Below, one piece after another: positions 56,628-64,000 of a stretch of DNA of 64,000 bases. The stretch spans positions 683,098,020 through 683,162,019 of the forward strand of contig NC_057803.1 in assembly GCF_018294505.1 (NCBI RefSeq). Direction: 5' to 3'. Position 1 is the stretch's first letter, and each line of letters begins with the position of its first letter. The notes beneath the pieces were generated by a model that worked only from the letters and a program-made list of their open reading frames with translations, did not search any database and was not told the DNA's origin. Made by a program: the position numbers and the translations under genes. The DNA is from Triticum aestivum (taxonomy: Eukaryota; Streptophyta; Magnoliopsida; Poales; Poaceae).

Positions 56628-57545
56628 TAGGCATGGGCGTTCGGTAGAAACGGAATTTTCGGTTTCTACTATTCGTTTTTTTTAGATATTCAATTAGTCA
56701 AAGTGAAAACCAAAATAAACACAAAAAATCAGCTAACCGAAAGTCCGGTTAACCGAGTTTTCGGTTTGGTTCAGTTTTAACCGAACTAGGGATCATGTAT
56801 AGAAAACATATTTTTTTCAGCATGCACTGAATTAACAGTAGAAAGAATAAACTCAAAACAACACTGCATTAAGTGTTCCCTTGGCGCAGGCTAACTGTTT
56901 TGTGCATAGTACCCATCGTACCTTGTCTTCTTAAGTAGCCAAGCTCACTGTGTCATCCCGTCTAGCTAGCCGAGGTGGGATAAATCCAGTGAAGTATCGT
57001 AATGTGCTGCCAGAGAGAAACTATTGTGCAAAAGAGTGGGCCTTGGATAGGTGCATGTACGTGGAAGGCCCAGGGGAGGTACAAGGTTCAGACTAGTCAT
57101 AGTGGAAGTAATTTAGGTAGTAACATAGCGCATTTTAAGAAAATTTTACTTATATGGCATGTAGTTAATAAAAAGAGAGGTGTTTAGAGTAACATAATAT
57201 GTTACTGTAACATAGCACTTTTCGAGAAAGAATGAGTTTACAAGCTAATAAATGAAGACATCTATGACACTACTACTTTGTTACTTTGCATTATGAAGGT
57301 AGTAACTTAGACTAGTGTCATATGTATGACACTAGTATAAGTTACTCCCCCGGATTTTGCGTGTTCGATCACGTTACTTCGGTTTCTGCTCCGGTTATCG
57401 GTATAACACCGAACAGTCCGAATTAAATTCAGTTAGTAATTGAAAACCGAATTTTGCTGTAGCAGTGACAAAAACCGAAAATTCAGCTTTTTCAGTTTCG
57501 GTATCGGTGGTTCATTGGTTTTTTATGTTCACCCCTATATATATA
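56628..57545. mobile_element. Possible hAT-like non-autonomous DNA transposon remnant
   Basis: The left end TAGGCATGGGCGTTCGGT and the inverted right end TAGGGGTGAACATAAA are similar. Both terminal regions are full of CCGAAA/TTTCGG and GGTTAACCG-like motifs arranged in inverse. It is flanked by TATATA-rich sequence that obscures a target duplication. The stretch 56476-56627 before it has no recognisable feature. Confidence 0.35.
57088..57352. mobile_element. Possible MITE inside 56628-57545
   Basis: Left GTGGAAGTAATTTAGGTAGTAAC and inverted right GGGGGAGTAAC resemble each other. The interior is AT-rich with repeated GTAACATAG and a hairpin of GACACTAGT near 57315-57340. Sequence of this type is common in Triticeae; exact family not assigned. 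Confidence 0.4.
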
Positions 57546-57552
57546 TATATGT

Positions 57553-57980
57553 CCACGAGGCTTAAACAATACAATAAACTATTCCATCAAATCTCTTTCT
57601 CCCTTCTAAGAGAAGGGCTAGACTTCCCTTGCCTGTAAAAAGTGTCGATCCCACAAGGAATATCACTTCTAAAATATTTTCCATTAGAGATGCTGGACAA
57701 CCCTACCCACCACCACAAGTGATAAAAATTTAGCCCAGGAGCAATAATGAGCAAAGCTGAAAATTATGGTCATGGAGCCATTTCGGGCTTCTTAACAACT
57801 GTAGGCTCTGTTCGCCATGTTCATACATGATTCAAGTTGCAAAATCATCTTGCAGCAGAACAAAAAATGTGACAGCCTCATTCGTCCACAGTAAATAACA
57901 ATGAATCCACATCCGCGCTAAAAGTTCTAACCTAGATGTTCCATCTAATCACAATGTTTTGACATGAGCCTGGGAGCAAG
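57553..57980 (-). other. 3' flank of CPN60, probable 3' UTR
   Basis: No repeat or reading frame recognised. The stop codon TAA is at 57983-57981. I cannot place the poly(A) site from sequence alone. Confidence 0.4.
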
Positions 57981-60900
57981 TTAGAAATCCATCCCTCCCA
58001 TGCCGCCGCCTCCCATAGCGGGTGCCGCCTTGTCTTCCTTGGGGATCTCAACGATGATGGCTTCCGTGGTAGTCATCAGAGACGACACACTGCGGCAATC
58101 AAAAACAAAAATAAATAACTATTTTCATGGCTGAGAAGGATGCTCTATCATCACTGCTATCCTCTAAGGTTTAAGCTTCAGAAACTTCAATTGATTGTTA
58201 GTGTGGCGTGCGGCAAAATGAAGATAGACAAGAGACAGTATCACTTCTATCCTTTAAGGTTTAAGCTTCAGAAACTTCAATTGATTGTTAGTGTGGCGTG
58301 CGGCAAAATGAAGATAGACAAGAGACAGTACCTTGCAGCATCCACCAGTGCTGTTCTGATCACCTTAAGTGGGTCAATGATACCAGCCTTCACCATATCC
58401 ACATATTCGCCTGCAAGGGATATCAGTTTACATATCCAACATCAGAAACATGATTTAAGCCAAGTCCAAATGCCCAAAAGAGCAACAACAGATGAACTTG
58501 ACGCCATACCTTTAGCAGCATCATAGCCCAGGTCGGTATTATCCTGCTCCAAGAGCTTGCCAACAATGACGGCCCCTTCTACACCCGCATTGGTAGCAAT
58601 TGTGTGTACTGGGGTCTGCAGAATTGTCCAGTCATCAGGATTTTACCCTTTTTTTATGCTTAAGACATGAACCAATGGGAGAAAAAGAAGAATGTTACAT
58701 ACCTTCAAAGCATTTTGAATGATCTGGACACCAATCTTTTGGTCAAAGTTTGCTGTAGGCAATTTATCCAAGTCCTTTGACGCATAAAGAAGGGCAACAC
58801 CACCACCTATGTAAATCACAGACAGATCGGACTTTCAGCCATGATGATTTCCTAATAATTGTTACACCCAACAACTCAACAACACTCTAAAATAACTCGA
58901 CAGCAGCGCTCCAGTATGGTACCTGGTACAATACCCTCCTCTACGGCGGCTTTTGTAGCATTTAGCGCATCTGTCACTCTGTCCTTCTTCTCACCAACTT
59001 CTGCTTCACTCGCTCCACCAATCTAAAGGTGAATCAAAATACCATAAATACAATGCTACTTCTCTTATCAGTAAAAACATACAATTATACACATATCTGC
59101 CATTTCTATGCATTGTTACTTAAAACATGACAAGTAATCAATAGCACCATAGTTTAACAGTGCTACAAAAAAGGGCAGCCCCAGTGCATGTAGCTCCCGC
59201 TTGCGCAGGGTCTGGGGAAGGGTCCGACCACTTTGGGTCTATTGTACGCAGCCTTTCCCTACATTTCTGTAAGAGGCTACACAGATCATCTAATAGATAA
59301 AGAATTTTACCTTCAGGACTGCAACACCACCAGAAAGCTTTGCCAACCGCTCCTGTATCTTTTCCTTATCATAGTCGGAAGTGCATTGCTCAATTGAAGA
59401 TCTCAGCTGTACAAAGCGAATTTAACAGTGATAAGCATGTGTAACACATAATGTTCAAACCGACTCATAACTATTTTAATTTAATATATGAACCGACCAG
59501 CTCAGCTCTCTCTTCGATGGCCTTCTTATCACCCGCTCCATCAAGGATGACTGTATCATCCTTAGATATGGTAACCTGCATGCACACATTGTCACTTCTT
59601 TTCAACAACATAAACAGTTCTCTGAAGCATAACACACGTCTGAGCCCAGATTTACAATTAAGCAGCTAGCTCAAATGTATCAGTTTAAATGCATGCCACA
59701 TGTTCAGTGGAGTTTTGAGAAGTTCTAAACACAATGATAACAAACACCTATAAAAGAATCAAACTAACAAAGTAAATCGTGTCTCAGGACAACATTTCTC
59801 ATGTAACTTGAACAGCACGAGCCCTACAAGTCTACAAAAGTAGAGTACAATATTAAGGCCCTGTTCGGAATCCACCTGCTCCACGAAATATTAGGAGTTG
59901 TGGAGCGAGGATACAGCGGCTCCGCGTTTTACAACCGTAACTCCACCCGCTCCGGGAGTGGAGCTGTGGAGTCAGAGGTACTCCGAACAGGGTGTAAGTG
60001 CTAACAGAAACAACCTTTTCATGAGAAACACTGAAACAGGGAAGGCAAATTTGAACTTCACAATGTAAAATTTCCAGCAAGGTAGTTTTTGTTGTGCTAA
60101 TGGTTAGGGTGGTTAAGGTTCTAAACAAAACGTACAATCCAACACAAGTGAAGTGCCCTACCTTCTTGCAGGTACCCAGCATGTTTGGCTCAAAGTTCTC
60201 AAGGTTCATTCCAAGTTCTTCAGTTATGACCTGATACCAAAATTCAACAAAACATGGACGTCATCATCTGATACGATACTGTGAAATGGACAAAACAGAA
60301 GAGCTATTGACTATCAACTTACTTCTCCACCAGTAAGGATGGCAAGGTCCTGTAAGTTGGATTTCCTGTTCTCTCCAAAACCAGGAGCTTTGATCGCACA
60401 GACCTGCATTTCATGCCCAGTCAGATGAATTAAAGCCTACACATGGTTAGCTACAAAGCAAAACAGAGAGTTCAAACTGACCTTGAAGCCTCCGCGAAGC
60501 TTGTTAAGAATTAGTGTACCAAGTGCTTCACTTTCTAGATCTTCTGCAACAATAAGGAGAGGCCTTTGCTTCTGTTTGAGCAGAAATATGGGTCATTAGT
60601 TTGCAATAGAGGAGCAATAACAAAACAGAAAGAGACATGCAAGCAATAAAAATACCTGGAGAGCAAACTCCAACACTTTGACCAATGAGCGAAGGTTGGA
60701 TACTTTCTTATCATGTATCAAAATTAAGGGATCATCTAGTTCCTGTAACAAAAAAAAAACATAAATGTATGACCAAGGTAAATTTAAGCTTAAACATCAA
60801 TTACACTAAGAAGAAAACAAAACAATACTTACACATTTCTGGTTCTTTTGGTTGGTAATAAAGTATGGAGAGATGTAACCTCTGTCAAGCTTCATGCCTT

Positions 60901-62935
60901 CCACAACTTCAAGCTCGTTGTATAGAGTGTTACCATCCTATCAAATGTTACCCGAGCATCTCAGAAGGACATAGTATAAATGTATAGATAGTCCAAAAGA
61001 GATTGATAGTAGTATATTACAGAAAGACAAATATGAGCCAAAAGCCCAGTATTTGAAGCTTTGACTTACCGCAATGGTGATAACTCCCTCTTTGCCAACC
61101 TTCTCCATAGCCTTTGCAATGAGCTCACCAATTTCCCTTTCACCATTAGCTGATATAGTACCCACCTTTGGAATAGGGTAATCAATATATATCTCAGAAG
61201 AAGAGAACAAAGTAACAAACACAGGATGCCTTCTCAGAATTGATGGTCAGGAGATACCTGTGCTATTTCCTCAGACGTGTTGATCATTCTGGCCATGCCC
61301 TTTAGGTTTGTTACCACAGAATCAACAGCCATTGAGATGCCGCGTCTCAGATCCATTGCATTCATACCAGCTGCAACGGACTTGCATCCCTCAGTGAATA
61401 TTGCCTTTGTCAGAACAGTAGCACATGTTGTACCTGAAAGTGTACAAACATCAGAACAGCTGCCCAGGGTCCTAAAATGAGATAATAAGATGATAACACA
61501 ATCTGTAACTCGCACTAAAAGTAATCCTAAGACCAATTTCAGGAAGAACATGAATTGAAAGAAATATATAACATGACACAGACCATGGGAATTTCGTTTG
61601 ATAATGCAGTAATCAAGAAAAAACTACTCATGTTATCCAATTTACCCAAAAAAAATCAATTAAAACACAGTTCATAGCGCTGTCAAATTAGCAAACTTGT
61701 GGTATAATGACTGCCAACAAAAGAAAATAAGCAACATGGAGAATAGATTGACAACAAGCAGCGACCGAAAAGATGAAAAGAAGCCTTTCATAATTCCTTG
61801 TTATTGATGGTTCTAATATTGTCTTTGATACAGACAAAAACTGTTAAAAAGACATGTCCATTAAAACGTATGTGCATGGGATGATAGTACAGAAGTAGGT
61901 CATACCATCTCCAGCAGTATCATTAGTCGCATTAGCAACCTGCTTCACAAGACTTGCACCTACATTCTTGACTCTGTCACTGAATTCAATGCTCTTGGCA
62001 ACGGTGACTCCATCCTTTGTAACTTTGGGAGCACCAAAGCTTTGCTCAATAATAACAGTGCGCCCCTGTAATGTAAGTACATATATGAGTTCAGCACTGC
62101 CATAACAACTCTCATATGTGCTACGAAAGTCAACCCAAATTTCTGCAGTTCTGCGCACATGCCAAAATATACATAATTTTACTACTACAAGGTATCAGAA
62201 AATTATTTATGGTAATTTACAACTAAATTTCATCTGTAATACACGTAGCATCCAACAACTCGTATTACTTACTACACTTAGGGCAGACATATACTGCTAA
62301 CGTATAAGCCAAGCACTAGTCTAGCATTTGTCTACTAGTGGAATTCATAGATTTGATAGCAACATGGTTTGCGGGCGCCGGCAGCCACAATCTTACAATC
62401 TCTAGAGCAATTCAGACACTCGCACCACGAACTCTGTACATGAATAACGCACGGACGTAGGGCATACCTTGGGACCCATAGTCAACTTGACCGCATCAGC
62501 CAGGTCTTCGACACCCTTGAGCATCATGGCCCTGGCCTCGACGCCGAACCTGATGTCCTTGGCGGCATAGTTCCTGCTCCAGGCGAGCCTGCTCCCGACC
62601 TGCACGGAACCCAAGCACGTTACCACACAAGGACAGAAACCAAAACACTTACACCCCGCCCCGCATTGGGGGCGGACGACGAATCCGTCAGATTGAAACC
62701 ATTCCCGGCCGGCGATCGGCGCGGAGCCAGGACAATCTGCTCACCTGTCGGGCGCTGCTCCCGGCTAGCCTGCAACAAGCATAAAACACGCGTGTCAGCG
62801 AGCTGTGATTCGCACACAAGCAAACATAAAACCCCAGCGCGGCACCGCGCCGGAGCAGAGAGGGGGCGGGGGGGAGGCCAATGCGACGGCGACTCACCGG
62901 GCCTTGGAGGCGAGGCTGGCGGCGGCGCGGTACAT
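57981..62935 (-). CDS. CPN60: Mitochondrial chaperonin CPN60 (HSP60), 18 coding exons
   Basis: Group I chaperonin, the GroEL homologue that folds imported proteins in the mitochondrial matrix with ATP and CPN10. Coding exons (minus order): 62935-62898, 62769-62745, 62599-62468, 62065-61906, 61433-61258, 61165-61070, 60937-60833, 60742-60656, 60571-60482, 60403-60323, 60230-60162, 59575-59498, 59406-59311, 59022-58923, 58806-58703, 58615-58510, 58410-58332, 58089-57981. Total 1731 nt, 576 aa, all GT-AG, one frame. N-terminus [20 protein letters not shown] is Arg/Ser/Ala-rich without acids, a mitochondrial presequence. Visible: TMGPKGRTVIIE, NDTAGDGTT (catalytic Asp loop), the chaperonin signature [12 protein letters not shown], and a Gly-Gly-Met tail ending GGMDF. 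Introns hold a MITE, a SINE piece and a tandem duplication. Looks functional; weakest junction is the donor at 59497 (GTCGGT). Confidence 0.93.
58151..58330. repeat. 90-bp tandem duplication in last CPN60 intron
   Basis: 58151-58240 and 58241-58330 are identical except for two bases. The second copy ends on the T of the intron's GT donor (minus strand); copy one has AT instead of GT at the equivalent place. Confidence 0.9.
59167..59279 (-). mobile_element. 5'-truncated Au SINE in CPN60 intron
   Basis: On the minus strand it reads AGCCTCTTACAG, GGTCGGACCCTTCCCC and GCGCAAGCGGGAGCTACATG, ending in a T run, as Au SINEs of wheat and relatives do. The tRNA-like head with the Pol III boxes is missing. 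Same orientation as the gene. Lies in the intron 59023-59310. Confidence 0.75.
59857..59994. mobile_element. Tourist-like MITE (138 bp) in CPN60 intron
   Basis: Inverted termini GGCCCTGTTCGGA and the inverse of CACCCTGTTCGGA, flanked by TAA on both sides (59854-59856, 59995-59997), the 3-bp target duplication of PIF/Harbinger-type MITEs. Lies in the intron 59576-60161. Confidence 0.8.
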
Positions 62936-63110
62936 GGCGACGAGGGGAGGATGGTGTTGGATCTGGAGGGAGGTCTCTTCTGCTTGGGGGAGGAAGGTTG
63001 GAGGCGGCGAGCGGGAGGGTGGCGGGGGGGTGAAAAGGAGGGGAGCAACTTGGAGAAGGGGAAAGAAACTCCAGGGGACCAGGCAGCTCTAGAAGGATCC
63101 ACCCGCGGAG

Positions 63111-63127
63111 GGGTTTAGGGTTTAGGG
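63111..63127. promoter_or_regulatory. Telo-box upstream of CPN60
   Basis: GGGTTTAGGGTTTAGGG, on the gene strand CCCTAAACCCTAAACCC, 176 bp upstream of the ATG. Telo-boxes are recurrent elements near transcription starts of plant housekeeping genes. Confidence 0.65.
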
Positions 63128-63213
63128 TCGCGCGCGCGAATGGGCCGGCCGGATCGGCGGGAGCCGTCTGACGATGGCCCGGCGGGCCCCGCGCGTGGGC
63201 TTCAGGAGTAATG

Positions 63214-63594
63214 NNNNNNNNNNNNNNNNNNNNNNNNNNNNNNNNNNNNNNNNNNNNNNNNNNNNNNNNNNNNNNNNNNNNNNNNNNNNNNNNNNNNNNN
63301 NNNNNNNNNNNNNNNNNNNNNNNNNNNNNNNNNNNNNNNNNNNNNNNNNNNNNNNNNNNNNNNNNNNNNNNNNNNNNNNNNNNNNNNNNNNNNNNNNNNN
63401 NNNNNNNNNNNNNNNNNNNNNNNNNNNNNNNNNNNNNNNNNNNNNNNNNNNNNNNNNNNNNNNNNNNNNNNNNNNNNNNNNNNNNNNNNNNNNNNNNNNN
63501 NNNNNNNNNNNNNNNNNNNNNNNNNNNNNNNNNNNNNNNNNNNNNNNNNNNNNNNNNNNNNNNNNNNNNNNNNNNNNNNNNNNNNNNNNNNNNN
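63214..63594. other. Assembly gap (381 N) in the intergenic promoter region
   Basis: Hides the middle of the spacer between two divergent genes. The flanks are extremely GC-rich, a usual cause of such gaps. Confidence 1.
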
Positions 63595-63747
63595 GTGGGG
63601 GATCGGATCTCCGAACCGGAACTCTGTCCCTCTCTGTCTCCACCCCGTGCCGGCCGGCGAGGTCCCCCTCTCCCTCCGGCCGCCTCGCCCCTCCGCCCCC
63701 GTCGCGTCTCGGTTCCACGGGCGCCGCGGCCGCCGGCCTCCGACGCC

Positions 63748-63775
63748 ATGGGGTTCCTCGAGGACTTCCAGGCCA
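63748..63775 (+). CDS. First coding exon of a divergent gene, possibly ING1-like
   Basis: ATG at 63748 opens MGFLEDFQA and a strong donor GTGAGT follows at 63776. A CT-rich GC-rich leader precedes it. This short N-terminus resembles plant ING1-like (inhibitor of growth, PHD-finger) proteins as I remember them, but nine residues cannot prove it. The rest of the gene lies beyond 64000; 63776-64000 would be intron. Confidence 0.4.
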
Positions 63776-64000
63776 GTGAGTGCTCCTCCCTGCCTCCGCT
63801 GCCAACTAACCTAATAACCTAACCTAACCCTCGCCGCCTGCGCTAGGGCACGGACGTCGCGGCTCCGCCCACCGTGCAACATCGACGTTCGTGAATATCA
63901 CACGGTTTCTGGATGATGCGTTGCTAGTGAATTACTGCTGGTCCAACGCCTCCACGGTTTCTAGATGCGTTGTTCATGCCATGCCAACTGAACCTGTTCA

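Noticed and set aside
58140..58526. Plus-strand 128-codon frame
   Set aside because: Antisense to CPN60 and made long by the 90-bp tandem duplication.
60941..61551. Open frames on the minus strand of 93-105 codons
   Set aside because: Exon read-through into introns of CPN60; the spliced model explains them.
63111..63127. Telomere-like repeat suggesting an interstitial telomere
   Set aside because: Only two and a half units at a gene promoter; a telo-box is the simpler reading.
63174..63822. Long frames across 63214-63594
   Set aside because: Length comes from undetermined bases in the gap.

Overview
The window is a stretch of a large grass genome, most likely Triticeae (wheat, Aegilops or a close relative). 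About 56 kb consists of LTR retrotransposons nested inside one another, and the last 6 kb holds a plant gene. The repeat types point to this group: an Angela/WIS/BARE1-like copia LTR, a Sabrina/WHAM-like non-autonomous gypsy, SIRE/Maximus-like copia elements and an Au SINE remnant. Family names are from memory and were not searched. Two assembly gaps are present (56244-56475 and 63214-63594).

Layout. The outermost element, E2, is a minus-strand SIRE/Maximus-like copia. Its 5' LTR is at 54883-56243, gag-pol runs from 54831 down to 48897, and an extra reading frame (ORF2) follows pol. A piece of its 3' LTR is at 17835-18915. E2 is interrupted three times. (1) A plus-strand Athila-like gypsy (E1b, 8386-17834) sits in its 3' LTR. 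E1b itself carries a solo copia LTR (13907-15656, TSD TTAAC) and is split in its 5' LTR by a minus-strand gypsy with 4-kb LTRs (E1a, 1-8385). (2) An Angela-like copia (20678-29301, perfect TSD GTCAT) splits ORF2. (3) A minus-strand gypsy of probable Tat lineage (E3, 29862-48253, 485-bp LTRs, near-perfect TSD) sits at the splice donor of the ORF2 intron. E3 has gag and a multi-exon antisense ORF but no pol. Where pol should be lies a plus-strand copia array (E4, 33893-46079). E4 has two nearly identical LTRs, an intact 723-aa gag and an intact ORF2 of about 686 aa, but no pol and no outer LTRs.

The gene island begins 1.7 kb beyond E2. A mitochondrial chaperonin CPN60 gene runs on the minus strand (62935 to 57981). 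Its 18 coding exons, reconstructed by hand, add up to 1731 nt with consistent GT-AG junctions and encode 576 aa. Its introns hold a Tourist-like MITE, a truncated Au SINE and a 90-bp tandem duplication. Facing it on the plus strand is the first coding exon (63748-63775) of another gene, possibly ING1-like. The two genes share an intergenic region of about 0.8 kb that includes a gap and a telo-box.

Most interesting signal. Two clearly different copia families, E2 and E4, both carry clusters of 13-nt dyads with the same core, CGGT-N3-ACCG. The dyads lie upstream of the TATA box in the LTR and again in an internal promoter-like unit upstream of the non-pol ORF2. In both elements ORF2 is preceded by an intron, and the two ORF2 proteins look homologous. 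This suggests a separately expressed accessory gene under LTR-like control, possibly acting through the dyads. The functional part is inference.
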